From Rhizobiales bacterium Y(2018) (GTDB taxonomy: Bacteria; Pseudomonadota; Alphaproteobacteria; Rhizobiales; Aestuariivirgaceae): a stretch of 64,000 nt of DNA. Numbering within the stretch: the stretch's first letter is position 1; each line of letters begins with the position of its first letter. This document shows, one piece after another, positions 9,253 to 20,976 of the stretch. The notes beneath the pieces are model-generated. The model was given only the letters and a program-made list of their open reading frames with translations, was not told the DNA's origin and did not search any database. Both the position numbers and the translations under genes were made by a program. The DNA is taken from assembly GCA_005502925.1 (NCBI GenBank), contig SCPD01000002.1:124001-188000 (forward strand), in the 5' to 3' direction.

Positions 9253-10173
9253 TCAGCTCCTCGAATAAATCAGCACCGCGGCGGCGAGATCTTCGAGCGC
9301 GGTGCCGCAGGATTTGAAGAGCGTGATCTCCTCGCGGTTGCGCCGGCCGGCGGTCTCACCCCGGCACAGGCCGAAGAGATCGCCCTGGACATTTTCCATC
9401 CGGAATTTGCCTTCGGCCTCGGCCTGCAGGAGGTCGCCGGCTTCGGTCTCGGCACCCTCGCGGGTGTCGACATAGACGCGGGCGCGGGCGACCGTCTCGC
9501 CATCCGTCTCGCGCATGGTCGGCTTGAAGGCGCCGGCGAGGTCGATATGGGTGCCGGGCTTGAGCCAGTGACCGCGCAGGATGGGCTGGGTCGATGTGGT
9601 GGCGCAGGAGATGATGTCGGCCTTGCCCATGGCTGATTCGAGGTCGGACGCGATCTCGATCTTGAAGCCATCGCCGGCGAGCTCGCGGGCGAGGGGCTCA
9701 GCCTTGGCGGGATTGCGGTTATAGAGCAGCACCGTCTTGATCGGGCGCACGGAAGCATGGGCGCGGATGAAATGCGGCGCCAGCGCCCCGGTGCCCACCA
9801 TCAGGAGCGTCTCCGCATCCTGGCGGGCGAGATAATCGGCGGCGAGTGCGCCTGCCGCTGCGGTGCGCCGCCGCGTCAGCTCGGTGCCGTCCATCATGGC
9901 GACGGGCGCGCCGGTGCGGTTGTCGATGAGCAGATAGCTGCCGATGACGGTGGGCAGCCCCAGAGACGGGTTGTCGGTCTTGATGACCACCGATTTGAGG
10001 CCGGTGAAGGCCTTCGACCAGGCCGGCATCAGAAGGAGCGTCGCCACCGGCGACGTATCGTGATGATGGCGGGGTGGGGTGGCGATGTCCTCGCGAAAAC
10101 CCTGGCGCAGGGCTTCGACGACGTCGCGATAGGGGGCGGCTTCGGCCAGCTGGTCGGCGGATATGATTTTCAT
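9253..10173 (-). CDS. Ornithine cyclodeaminase / mu-crystallin family NAD(P)-dependent protein
   Basis: This 306-aa protein of the OCD/mu-crystallin family includes ornithine cyclodeaminase, alanine dehydrogenase (archaeal type), ketimine reductases and lysine cyclodeaminase. The Rossmann glycine motif is GTGALAPHFIRAH (about residue 127), preceded by RTAAAGALAADYLAR, and the substrate-side GAFKPTMRE segment is present. Its start overlaps the LapA-like gene stop by 4 bases, so it belongs to the sppA-ihfB-lapA-like run. Which substrate it uses cannot be decided from motifs; a ketimine reductase or Delta1-pyrroline-2-carboxylate-type role is as likely as true cyclodeaminase. Confidence 0.88.
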   Translation of the reverse strand: MKIISADQLAEAAPYRDVVEALRQGFREDIATPPRHHHDTSPVATLLLMPAWSKAFTGLKSVVIKTDNPSLGLPTVIGSYLLIDNRTGAPVAMMDGTELTRRRTAAAGALAADYLARQDAETLLMVGTGALAPHFIRAHASVRPIKTVLLYNRNPAKAEPLARELAGDGFKIEIASDLESAMGKADIISCATTSTQPILRGHWLKPGTHIDLAGAFKPTMRETDGETVARARVYVDTREGAETEAGDLLQAEAEGKFRMENVQGDLFGLCRGETAGRRNREEITLFKSCGTALEDLAAAVLIYSRS

Positions 10174-10508
10174 GATGGGGGAGGCGGAGCGTTAAGCAGG
10201 TCCTGGTGTTCGCGTTTGAAGCGCTGGGCTTCGTCCTGGGCGCTTTGCAGGTCGGCGCGGGCCTGGCGGACGGCGCGCCGCCATTTGCCTTGCGCGAACC
10301 AGCAGGCGATCCAACCGGCGATGAGGCCGAAGAAGATGCCGGCGAAGAACAGCGCCCAGAGCGGGATGAACATGGTGGCGAAGGGCGCGGCCTTCGAGAA
10401 CGGATCGAAGGAGACCTCGATCCATTGCCGGTTGGCCACGCAGAAGGCGATGACGATCACGACGATCGGCAGGCCGATCGCCCAATTGATGATCCGGCGC
10501 GCGGTCAC
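10170..10508 (-). CDS. LapA/DUF1049-type small membrane protein
   Basis: This 112-aa protein has two transmembrane helices (about residues 8-28 and 46-70) separated by a short loop, and a C-terminal charged helix likely to form a coiled coil, ending in a proline tail. This is the layout of LapA (YciS)-domain proteins, which in E. coli act with LapB in regulating lipopolysaccharide synthesis. It is placed directly after ihfB with a 4-base overlap, a common position for this family in proteobacteria. Function in this organism is inferred from family and position only. Confidence 0.8.
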   Translation of the reverse strand: MTARRIINWAIGLPIVVIVIAFCVANRQWIEVSFDPFSKAAPFATMFIPLWALFFAGIFFGLIAGWIACWFAQGKWRRAVRQARADLQSAQDEAQRFKREHQDLLNAPPPPS

Positions 10509-10792
10509 GTTTCGGTTCGGTTGAGCTGCTCGCGCAGTTCCTTGCCGGTCTTGAAGAAGGGCACGTGCTTGGGCTCGACCGTCACCGGGTCGCCGGTGCG
10601 CGGATTGCGGCCTTGCCGGCCTTGCCGCGATTTGACCGAAAAGGCGCCAAAACCGCGCAATTCGACGCGATCACCGCTTTTCATGGCGTTGATGATCTGG
10701 TCGAAAATCGTATTGATGATGCGTTCCACATCCCGGTGATAGAGATGTGGGTTCTTCTCAGCGATCTTCTGGATCAGTTCCGATTTGATCAT
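10505..10792 (-). CDS. ihfB: Integration host factor subunit beta
   Basis: This 95-aa histone-like DNA-bending protein of the HU/IHF fold has the beta-arm tip RNPRTGDP (about residues 62-69), which intercalates into the minor groove, and the N-terminal [16 protein letters not shown] typical of IHF-beta. It bends DNA at specific sites as a heterodimer with IHF-alpha, affecting replication, recombination and transcription. It is followed by the LapA-like gene with 4 bases of overlap and preceded by sppA 21 bases upstream. Confidence 0.95.
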   Translation of the reverse strand: MIKSELIQKIAEKNPHLYHRDVERIINTIFDQIINAMKSGDRVELRGFGAFSVKSRQGRQGRNPRTGDPVTVEPKHVPFFKTGKELREQLNRTET

Positions 10793-10813
10793 TGTGGTCC
10801 CCGCTCCCTCTTA

Positions 10814-11764
10814 TTACTGGAACGAAGGGTGCCAAACGGAAACGAGACCGTCAAGTTTCTGTAATTGCGCCTGTTTCGCGAGGTCCGGCAGGCCCATCGC
10901 CTTGAGCGCCCCGGAGGTGATCCTGAGGCCCAGGCCGAACAGGCCCTTTTCTTCGGAAGGAAGGGCCCAATCCTTGACCTCGATGCCGTCGGAAAGCTTC
11001 TTTTCCTTCTTTATCCAGGCGACCGCCTTCTCCTCGCCGCCCAACTCGTCGATGAGTTTTTCGGCCACCGCCTGGCGCCCGGTATAGACGCGCCCGTCGG
11101 ACAGGATCTTGACCTTGTCGAGCGGCAGCTTGCGGCGCTCGGCGACGAGGCCGGTGAACCAGGCGAAGCTGTCCTGCACCATGAGGGTCGAGACCTCGCG
11201 GGCCTTTTCGGAGAGCGGCTTGAAGGGCGAGGGCTCGGCCTTGAGGTCGCCGGACTTGATTTCCTGCATCTGGACGCCGACCGTCTCGAGGAGCTTCGAG
11301 AACTCGGCCCATTGGAAGATCACGCCGATCGAGCCGGTGATGGTGTTGCCGCGGGCGACGATGTGGTCGGCGGCGATGGCGGTGATATAGCCGCCCGAGG
11401 CCGCGACCGTGTCCATGACGGCGGCGACCGGCTTGTCCTTGGCGATCTTGCGGATCGCCTCATAGATCGCTTCCGAGCCCGCCGTCGTGCCGCCGGGACT
11501 GTCGATGCGGATGATCAGCCCCTTCACATTGTCGGCTTTGGCGATGTCCTCGAGGAGATCGAGGGTCGGCTGGTCGCCGGTGATGAGGCCGGTGACCCAG
11601 ACGCGCGCAATATGATCGCTGCGCTTTTCGAGATTGAAGCCGCCCGAGGCGGCGGCGAGCGCCAGGACGGCGCCGATGAAGAGGAGGACGGACGCCACGC
11701 GCCAGAAGGTGAGACGGCGCTTCAACCGCCGCCGGTCGATGATGAGTTCAGCTTCGCTGGCCAT
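10814..11764 (-). CDS. sppA: Signal peptide peptidase SppA, short form
   Basis: This 316-aa membrane serine peptidase digests cleaved signal peptides at the inner membrane. An N-terminal anchor helix lies at about residues 22-42, followed by the S49 domain. The nucleophile is expected to be Ser123 in VAASGGYI and the general base Lys175 in SGDLK, matching the Ser/Lys dyad of the short Bacillus-type enzymes rather than the duplicated E. coli form. It stands 21 bases upstream of ihfB and is separated from rpsA by a strong terminator. Confidence 0.93.
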   Translation of the reverse strand: MASEAELIIDRRRLKRRLTFWRVASVLLFIGAVLALAAASGGFNLEKRSDHIARVWVTGLITGDQPTLDLLEDIAKADNVKGLIIRIDSPGGTTAGSEAIYEAIRKIAKDKPVAAVMDTVAASGGYITAIAADHIVARGNTITGSIGVIFQWAEFSKLLETVGVQMQEIKSGDLKAEPSPFKPLSEKAREVSTLMVQDSFAWFTGLVAERRKLPLDKVKILSDGRVYTGRQAVAEKLIDELGGEEKAVAWIKKEKKLSDGIEVKDWALPSEEKGLFGLGLRITSGALKAMGLPDLAKQAQLQKLDGLVSVWHPSFQ

Positions 11765-11867
11765 GAGGTGAAGTCCTTGTGAGCATCGGGATAATCCGAT
11801 TCTAGGACAGGCCCGATGAGAAAATTAAGGCATCGGTCCGTCGAATGGGAGGCCGATGCCGCAAACT

Positions 11868-11895
11868 AAAAAAGGCCGGGCGTTGCCGCCCGGCC
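11868..11895 (-). terminator. Rho-independent terminator of rpsA
   Basis: Read on the minus strand just after the rpsA stop, a 9-bp GC stem (GGCCGGGCG at 11874-11882 paired with 11887-11895) with a 4-base loop is followed by six T residues (11868-11873). This is a textbook intrinsic terminator and separates rpsA from sppA. Confidence 0.92.
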
Positions 11896-11904
11896 ATTAT
11901 ATCG

Positions 11905-13623
11905 TCAGTCCTTGGTCTCGGCGTCCTTCTTGGCCTTGTTGAGCGCGGCGCCGAGAATGTCGCCGAGCGAAGCGCCCGAGTCGGAGGAGCCATACTGCGC
12001 CACCGCCGCCTTCTCGTCGGCGATTTCAAGCGCCTTGATGGAGACGTTGATGCGGCGGTTCTTGGTGTCGATCAAGGTGACCTTGGCGTCGACCTTCTCG
12101 CCGACCGCGAAGCGCTCGGGGCGCTGCTCGGAACGGTCGCGGGCGAGATCGGCGCGCTTGATGTAGGCGGTCATCTCGGAGCCGGTGACCTTCACATGGA
12201 GGCCCATCTCCTCGACGGCGGTGACTTCACAGGTGACCGTGTCGCCCTTCTTGACGCCGCCCAGCGTTTCGAGCGGATCGCCCGAAACCTGCTTGATGCC
12301 GAGCGAGATGCGCTCCTTCTCGATGTCGACATCGAGAACCTGGGCACGCACGTGATCGCCCTTCTTGTAGTCCTTGATCGCCTCTTCGCCGGAACGCTTC
12401 CAGTCGAGGTCGGAGAGATGGACCATGCCGTCGACATCGCCGTCGAGACCGACGAAGAGGCCGAATTCGGTGATGTTCTTGATCTCGCCTTCGACGGTCG
12501 AGCCGGTCGGATGCTTCTCGGAGAAGCTGTCCCACGGATTCTGCTGGACCTGCTTGAGGCCGAGCGAAATACGCCGCTTGGCCGGATCGACTTCGAGCAC
12601 CTGCACCTGGATCTCTTCCGAGGTGGAGAGGATCTTGCCCGGATGCACGTTCTTCTTCGTCCAGCTCATCTCGGAGACATGGACGAGGCCTTCGATGCCG
12701 TCTTCCAGTTCAACGAACGCACCGTAATCGGTGATGTTGGTGACGCGGCCCTTGACCTTGGCGCCGATCGGGTACTTGGCGGCGACGCCATCCCACGGAT
12801 CCTTGTCGAGCTGCTTCATGCCGAGCGAGATGCGCTGCGTCTCGGGATTGATGCGGATGATCTGCACCTTGACCGTCTGGCCGACCGACAGCACGTCGGA
12901 CGGATGATTGACGCGCTTCCAGGCGATGTCGGTGACGTGGAGCAGGCCGTCGATGCCGCCCAGATCGACGAACGCGCCGTAATCGGTGATGTTCTTGACC
13001 ACGCCGTCGACCACCTGGCCTTCGGTGAGGTTCTGGACGAGCTCGGAGCGCTGCTCGGCGCGGGTCTCTTCCATGATGGCGCGGCGCGACACGACGATAT
13101 TGCCGCGGCGGCGGTCCATCTTGAGGATCTGGAAGGGCTGCGTGACATTCATCAGCGCGCCGACATCGCGGATCGGACGGATGTCGACCTGGCTGCCGGG
13201 CAGGAACGCCACGGCGCCGCCGAGATCGACGGTGAAGCCACCCTTGACGCGGCCGAAGATCACGCCATCGACGCGTTCATTGTTGGCGGAGGACTGCTCG
13301 AGGCGGGTCCAGGCTTCTTCGCGCCGCGCCTTGTCGCGCGACAGGACGGCTTCGCCCAGCGCGTTTTCGATGCGCTCGAGATAGACTTCCACTTCGTCGC
13401 CGACCTTGATGACGACGTCCTTGCCGGGCTGCGAGAATTCCTTGAGAGCGATGCGGCCTTCGGTCTTGAGACCCACATCGATGATCGCGAAGTCGTTTTC
13501 GACGGCGACGACGTGGCCCTTGACGACCGAGCCTTCGGCGGATGCGCCGGTGCCGAAGCTTTCGGCGAGCAGGGCTTCGAAGTCGTCACGGGTCGGATTG
13601 AGGCTTTCGGCAGATTTTGCCAT
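11905..13623 (-). CDS. rpsA: 30S ribosomal protein S1
   Basis: This 572-aa protein is made of six S1 OB-fold repeats, recognisable by recurring segments such as ITDYGAFVDLGG, ITDYGAFVELEDG and ITEFGLFVGLDG. It brings mRNA to the 30S subunit. The start is the Met of MAKSAESL (13621-13623); an in-frame Met 12 codons upstream is less likely. In many alphaproteobacteria cmk lies just upstream, but here the 378 bases up to gyrB hold no recognisable cmk. A strong terminator follows the gene. Confidence 0.97.
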   Translation of the reverse strand: MAKSAESLNPTRDDFEALLAESFGTGASAEGSVVKGHVVAVENDFAIIDVGLKTEGRIALKEFSQPGKDVVIKVGDEVEVYLERIENALGEAVLSRDKARREEAWTRLEQSSANNERVDGVIFGRVKGGFTVDLGGAVAFLPGSQVDIRPIRDVGALMNVTQPFQILKMDRRRGNIVVSRRAIMEETRAEQRSELVQNLTEGQVVDGVVKNITDYGAFVDLGGIDGLLHVTDIAWKRVNHPSDVLSVGQTVKVQIIRINPETQRISLGMKQLDKDPWDGVAAKYPIGAKVKGRVTNITDYGAFVELEDGIEGLVHVSEMSWTKKNVHPGKILSTSEEIQVQVLEVDPAKRRISLGLKQVQQNPWDSFSEKHPTGSTVEGEIKNITEFGLFVGLDGDVDGMVHLSDLDWKRSGEEAIKDYKKGDHVRAQVLDVDIEKERISLGIKQVSGDPLETLGGVKKGDTVTCEVTAVEEMGLHVKVTGSEMTAYIKRADLARDRSEQRPERFAVGEKVDAKVTLIDTKNRRINVSIKALEIADEKAAVAQYGSSDSGASLGDILGAALNKAKKDAETKD

Positions 13624-13682
13624 GTGTTTCGGTTTCCTGAGTAATCGAGGCTGGCCCACGGCTATATCCGCAGGACCTCCCG

Positions 13683-13805
13683 CTAGGCGCCGTCACCAAA
13701 ATAGGTGCCAGGCGGGCAAACCACGTCATTTCCGGCACACAGGGCCAACCAGGCTTTGGGCGCGAGTATGGTCCGGAAACAGTTGAGGGCGCTTGGCGTA
13801 ACCAT
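13683..13805 (-). CDS. Possible 40-aa small protein (uncertain)
   Basis: An ATG at 13803-13805 opens 40 codons ending with TAG. The predicted peptide begins MVTPSALNCF, contains three cysteines and ends GTYFGDGA. Third positions are only moderately GC-rich, below the neighbouring genes, and no good ribosome binding site precedes it. It could be a real small protein upstream of rpsA, a decayed gene end, or a chance frame in the rpsA leader. No family is recognised. Confidence 0.2.
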   Translation of the reverse strand: MVTPSALNCFRTILAPKAWLALCAGNDVVCPPGTYFGDGA

Positions 13806-13924
13806 AACGCCCCGTGAGCGCGCCCTGAAAAGGGCGGCCTGGAACGGGGGGTCATATAGCGAAAGCAGGGCCCCGGGGCAAGCTTTCTTGGGGCTTAAGT
13901 GGAACCCATCGGCCCTGATTTTAT

Positions 13925-13993
13925 CGTCATCCCGGCGCAAGCCGGGATCCCCTGGGTAGAATTTAGTGGGTCCCGGCCTTTGCCGGGATGACG
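13925..13993. repeat. Palindromic intergenic repeat, copy A
   Basis: This 69-bp element has perfect 12-bp terminal inverted repeats (CGTCATCCCGGC at 13925-13936 and its complement at 13982-13993) and an internal GCCGGG hairpin. It ends eight bases from the gyrB stop codon. The right half (AATTTAGTGGGTCCCGGC...) matches copy B at 33941-34028, which also sits just after the stop of a minus-strand gene (grpE). It may serve as a 3'-end mRNA hairpin. Confidence 0.8.
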
Positions 13994-14001
13994 TAAGGTT
14001 G

Positions 14002-17567
<3,566 letters not shown>

Positions 17568-17584
17568 TCACGCGGCCTGTTTTT

Positions 17585-17636
17585 CCCCCTCTCCCGCTGG
17601 CGGAAGAGGGTGGCCGAAGGCCGGGTGAGGGTGGGT
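17585..17636. repeat. Palindromic intergenic repeat (CCCTCTCCCGC...GAGGG type)
   Basis: CCCTCTCCCGC and GCGGAAGAGGG form an imperfect hairpin, followed by a GGCCGAAGGCC hairpin and GGGTGAGGGTGGG. It lies just upstream of the recF start in the dnaN-recF gap. This arrangement is a familiar dispersed intergenic repeat in GC-rich proteobacteria. The remaining bases of the gap (17637-17750) show no further feature. Confidence 0.65.
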
Positions 17637-17750
17637 CTTGAGCTTCAGAGCCTCTGTCATCGGAGGCCACAGCGAGCGATTCCTAGCATCCCTGCTTTAT
17701 GGCTCTGCCGGCCCTGTTTGAAAAGCCGCCATGTGTCAGCAATAGGGAGC

Positions 17751-18863
17751 TCACACCCGCATCGGCATCAGGACGTAGAGCGCCTGATCGTCGGAGGGAT
17801 CGAGCACGATGGTGGGCGAGCCCGCATCGGCCAGCTGGAACCTGGCGGTATCGCTCTTGATCTGCGAGGCGATGTCGAGGAGGTAGCGCGAATTGAAGCC
17901 GATATCGATGGGTTCCGCATCATAGGTCGCGGCTATCTCTTCTTCCGCCGAGCCTGAATCCGGATTGTTGACGGTGAGCACCACGCGGCCGTCGCCGACA
18001 TTGAGCTTCACCGCGCGGCCCTTCTCGAAGGAGATGGTCGAGACCCGGTCGACGGCGCTCGAGAACAGCTTGGTGTCGACATCGAGCGTCTTGTCGTTGT
18101 TGCGCGGGATCACCCGCTCGTAATCGGGGAAGGTGCCGTCGATGAGCTTCGAGGTCAGCGTCAGGCCGTTGCAGGAGAAGCGGATCTTGGAGGTGGAAAG
18201 CGCCACCTCGACTTCGCCGTCATCGCCTTCGATCAGCTTGACGAGCTCGAGCACCGTTTTCCTCGGCACGATGATGCCGGGCATGCCCTTGGCGCCGTCG
18301 GGCAGGGGCACCTGGGCCCGGGCGAGGCGGTGGCCGTCGGTGGCGACGGCGCGCAGCGTCTGGTTGGCCGCGACCTCGTGCAGATAGATGCCGTTCAGAT
18401 AATAGCGGGTCTCTTCGGTCGAGATGGCGAAGCGGGTCTTCTCGACGAGGCCTTTGAGCTCGGAAGCCTTCAGGGTGAAGCGGTTGGCGAGCTCACCCGC
18501 ATTGAGATCCGGGAAATCCTCGGGCGGCAGCGCCTGAAGGGCGAAGCGCGAGCGCCCCGCTTTGATGGCGACGCGGCCGGTATCGGGCCCCTGGTCGAGC
18601 TCGAGCTGGGCCCCGTCGGGGAGCTTGCGCACGATGTCGTAGAGCATATGGGCGGCGACCGTGACGGCGCCGTCCTGGGCGACTTCGGCCGCCACCGTCT
18701 CGATAATCTCGATATCGAGGTCGGTGGCGGTGAGCTTCACCGCCTCGCCCTTGGCCTGGACAAGCACATTGGACAGGATCGGTATGGTATTGCGCCGCTC
18801 CACCACACTCTGCACATGGTTGAGGGCCTTGAGAAAGGCCGATCTTTCGATAGTCACCCGCAT
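17751..18863 (-). CDS. dnaN: DNA polymerase III beta subunit (sliding clamp)
   Basis: This 370-aa ring-forming clamp tethers polymerase III to DNA. The start is the Met of MRVTIERSAFLKALNHVQ (18861-18863); a longer in-frame extension reads through non-coding sequence. The three clamp domains are recognisable through segments such as NTIPILSNVL, RFAISTEETRYYLNGIYL and the C-terminal LYVLMPMRV, which ends with the usual VLMPMR-type tail. It follows dnaA by 64 bases. Confidence 0.97.
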   Translation of the reverse strand: MRVTIERSAFLKALNHVQSVVERRNTIPILSNVLVQAKGEAVKLTATDLDIEIIETVAAEVAQDGAVTVAAHMLYDIVRKLPDGAQLELDQGPDTGRVAIKAGRSRFALQALPPEDFPDLNAGELANRFTLKASELKGLVEKTRFAISTEETRYYLNGIYLHEVAANQTLRAVATDGHRLARAQVPLPDGAKGMPGIIVPRKTVLELVKLIEGDDGEVEVALSTSKIRFSCNGLTLTSKLIDGTFPDYERVIPRNNDKTLDVDTKLFSSAVDRVSTISFEKGRAVKLNVGDGRVVLTVNNPDSGSAEEEIAATYDAEPIDIGFNSRYLLDIASQIKSDTARFQLADAGSPTIVLDPSDDQALYVLMPMRV

Positions 18864-18927
18864 AATGGTCTTGTCCTGTCTAGCTTGGGCCGAAGACATT
18901 AAGCCCGGCCGGCTTGACTTGTCTACG

Positions 18928-20370
18928 CTATTGCTGCTCGATGAGGCGGACGAGCAAAGCGACTTCGCGGGCGAGCCGGTCATCGCTCTTCATCAGCTCC
19001 TCGATCTTACGCACGGCGTGCAGGACTGTACTATGGTCCCTCCCCCCGAAGCGCCGGCCGATTTCGGGCAGCGAGCGCGGCGTGAGCTTCTTGGCCAGAT
19101 ACATGCCGATCTGGCGCGGCACCACCACGGAGCGGGCCCGGCGCGGCGACAGAAGGTCGGCACGCGCCACATTGTAATGGCGCCCGATCACTTTGAGGAT
19201 GTCGTCGATGCGCACCCGGCACTGGTCGGGATTGGCCGACATGTCGCGCAAGACCATGGCGGCGAGGTCGACCGAGAGCGGCGCATGCGAGAATTGCTGA
19301 TGCGCGATGACGCGGTTGAGCGCTCCTTCGAGCTCACGGCCGCCGCCCTGCACCTTGTTGGCGATGAATTCGACGACATCGGGATCGACCCGGATCTGCG
19401 GGTCGCGCTTCGCCACTTCGGCGAGGCGGCGCGCCAGGATCTCACGCCTGAGGTCGAGCTCGGGCAGCTCAATGTCGACGACGAGCCCGCCCATCAGGCG
19501 CGAGCGCATGCGCTGGTCGATGGCGTCGAGCTGGGCCGGCGGCGCGTCGGCGGCGATGACGATCTGGCGCTTGGCGTCCACCAGCGAATTGAAGGTGTGG
19601 TAGAATTCCTGCGTCATCGACTTGCCCTGCAGGAACTGGAAGTCGTCGATGAGCAAGACGTCGATCGACTGGAAGAAGTCCTTGAAGCCGATCGTGTCGC
19701 GCGACCTGAGCGCGCCGATGAAATGATACATGAAGCGTTCGGCGGTGATGAACAGCACCTTGCGCTCAGGATGCCGCTCGCGCACCCGCCAGGCGATCGC
19801 ATTGAGCAGATGTGTCTTGCCGAGCCCCGCCGCCGAATGGATGAACAGCGGATTGAAGCTGACCGGCAGGCCCGGTTGCGATTCCGAGATGCGTTGCGCC
19901 GCCGCATGGGCGAGCCGGTTGGAGCCGCCGGTGATGAAGCTGTGAAAGGTCTGATGGGGATCGAGCGGCGAGCCGCGCTCGCCCGTCGGCTGGTGCAGCA
20001 AGGCTTGCGCCGGTTGCTGCTGCGCCATGCGTGTTTGCGCCTCCGGCTGCATCTCATCGCGAATGATGCGCCTTTCGGCGACATCCTGCGGGCGCTGCGG
20101 CACGCCGCGCGTGCGCACTTTCACATGAACGTTATCGAGATGGCCGAGCTCGGCCTCGCTCGCTTTCAAAAGTTTCTGAGCGTAATGCGTCTCGATCCAG
20201 TTTCTGAGGAAACGGGTGGGGACTGAAACCGCAAGGCGCCCATCGACGCATTCCTCCGGCTCCATCCGCGCAAACCAGCTTGTGTAAAGATCGTCACCCA
20301 ATTCCGCCTTGAGTCTTTGGGCTATCCTGCCCCAGCTCTGCTTGAGTTCGATCACCGCCGCATCTGTCAT
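18928..20370 (-). CDS. dnaA: Chromosomal replication initiator protein DnaA
   Basis: This 480-aa AAA+ initiator binds DnaA boxes and opens the origin. The order is domain I (about residues 5-80), a glutamine-rich linker (about 105-130), an AAA+ core with Walker A AAGLGKTHLL (near 180-190) and Walker B VLLIDDFQFL, and a C-terminal HTH with the DnaA signature GGRDHSTVLHAVRKIEEL. The start is taken at ATG 20368-20370; a GTG immediately before it (20371-20373) is equally possible. Upstream is a long gene-free region with a hairpin and GANTC cluster that may control its transcription. Confidence 0.97.
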   Translation of the reverse strand: MTDAAVIELKQSWGRIAQRLKAELGDDLYTSWFARMEPEECVDGRLAVSVPTRFLRNWIETHYAQKLLKASEAELGHLDNVHVKVRTRGVPQRPQDVAERRIIRDEMQPEAQTRMAQQQPAQALLHQPTGERGSPLDPHQTFHSFITGGSNRLAHAAAQRISESQPGLPVSFNPLFIHSAAGLGKTHLLNAIAWRVRERHPERKVLFITAERFMYHFIGALRSRDTIGFKDFFQSIDVLLIDDFQFLQGKSMTQEFYHTFNSLVDAKRQIVIAADAPPAQLDAIDQRMRSRLMGGLVVDIELPELDLRREILARRLAEVAKRDPQIRVDPDVVEFIANKVQGGGRELEGALNRVIAHQQFSHAPLSVDLAAMVLRDMSANPDQCRVRIDDILKVIGRHYNVARADLLSPRRARSVVVPRQIGMYLAKKLTPRSLPEIGRRFGGRDHSTVLHAVRKIEELMKSDDRLAREVALLVRLIEQQ

Positions 20371-20436
20371 CACACCTAAACCCCTATTTTCTTGTACTCA
20401 CAGCGATTGGCCGCGCTTTCGGCACGCAACTACCCT

Positions 20437-20460
20437 CTTGCGGATCGACTGATCCGCAAG
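20437..20460 (-). promoter_or_regulatory. Perfect hairpin in the dnaA leader
   Basis: CTTGCGGATC (20437-20446) and GATCCGCAAG (20451-20460) are exact complements around a 4-base loop. It lies 66-90 bases upstream of the dnaA start. There is no T tract after it on the minus strand, so it is not a simple terminator. It could be an RNA structure in the dnaA 5' UTR or a protein-binding palindrome. Confidence 0.55.
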
Positions 20461-20714
20461 CCAAACTCCTTTCCGGTTCGATAAAGAACCTAAGGCGACC
20501 CTGATTTAGAAAACTTGGTCACTAAGTGCCCCTATGGTGACCTTCACTGACTTACCCATCACTTCGTGCCGCAACCCCTCAGGCAGCGCCCAATGACCAT
20601 ACTCACAAGCCCTCCGCCGTGACAACAGAACTTGGACGCTTCTCCGTGTACGGAATTTTCTTTGGACGGTGCCCGATCTGCCCTTCACGTCATGGGCCTG
20701 ATCGACAAGTCGTT

Positions 20715-20812
20715 GACTCGCATGCCTGAATCAATCGACCGCGCGGTACAGGTGCAGAAAAATCACTACCGCCACAAAAATTGGATTCCCATATTCGGCG
20801 GCCCATGGATTC
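20715..20812. promoter_or_regulatory. Cluster of four GANTC sites upstream of dnaA
   Basis: GACTC (20715-20719), GAATC (20728-20732), GATTC (20784-20788) and GATTC (20808-20812) fall within 98 bases. GANTC is the target of the cell-cycle methyltransferase CcrM in alphaproteobacteria, and dnaA transcription in Caulobacter depends on the methylation state of its promoter. The cluster lies about 345-440 bases upstream of the dnaA start. Confidence 0.5.
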
Positions 20813-20904
20813 ATCGGCCTTCGTCCAACTCTTTCGCTTCACTCTTCTAAGTAATTGAAAAGTAATGCCAATTTTTGCGCCAAACCGTCAGTAGCCTGAA
20901 CAAG

Positions 20905-20939
20905 AAAAACGGCGCGTCCGGGGTTTTCCGTCGCGCCGT
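20905..20939 (-). terminator. Rho-independent terminator of rpsT
   Basis: On the minus strand, 37 bases after the rpsT stop, ACGGCGCG (complement of 20932-20939) pairs with CGCGCCGT (complement of 20909-20916), followed by five T residues. The loop is 15 bases with a further short CGG/CCG pairing possible. It isolates rpsT from dnaA. Confidence 0.85.
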
Positions 20940-20976
20940 CTGTGGATGGCCGGAAAATCGGCCAAATATCAGTCTG

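Larger units (their letters stand above)
13624..14001. other. Gene-poor region between gyrB and rpsA
   Basis: The 378 bases hold the likely rpsA promoter and leader, one palindromic repeat element (13925-13993) next to the gyrB stop, and a possible 40-codon frame on the minus strand (13683-13805). No tRNA, no cmk and no other convincing gene is visible. I could not place a clear -35/-10 pair for rpsA. Confidence 0.6.
20371..20904. other. Long gene-free region upstream of dnaA
   Basis: Counting to the rpsT stop, 606 bases separate dnaA and rpsT without a convincing gene; composition is AT-richer than the surroundings. The region holds a perfect 10-bp hairpin (20437-20460) and four GANTC sites (20715-20812). 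I searched by eye for TTATCCACA-type DnaA boxes and TTAA-N7-TTAA CtrA sites and found none that match well. It most likely carries the dnaA promoter and leader. Confidence 0.7.

Noticed and set aside
9253-10173. Naming the OCD-family gene as ornithine cyclodeaminase
   Set aside because: Family motifs do not discriminate among cyclodeaminases, ketimine reductases and alanine dehydrogenases.
11845-13644. Very long open frame antisense to rpsA (about 600 codons)
   Set aside because: Mirror of the GC-rich, high-GC3 codons of rpsA; rpsA has clear S1 repeats on the other strand and the antisense product resembles no family.
18864-18983. Longer dnaN start 40 codons upstream
   Set aside because: The clamp begins MRVTIERSAFLKAL; the extension is serine-rich and overlaps the end of dnaA.
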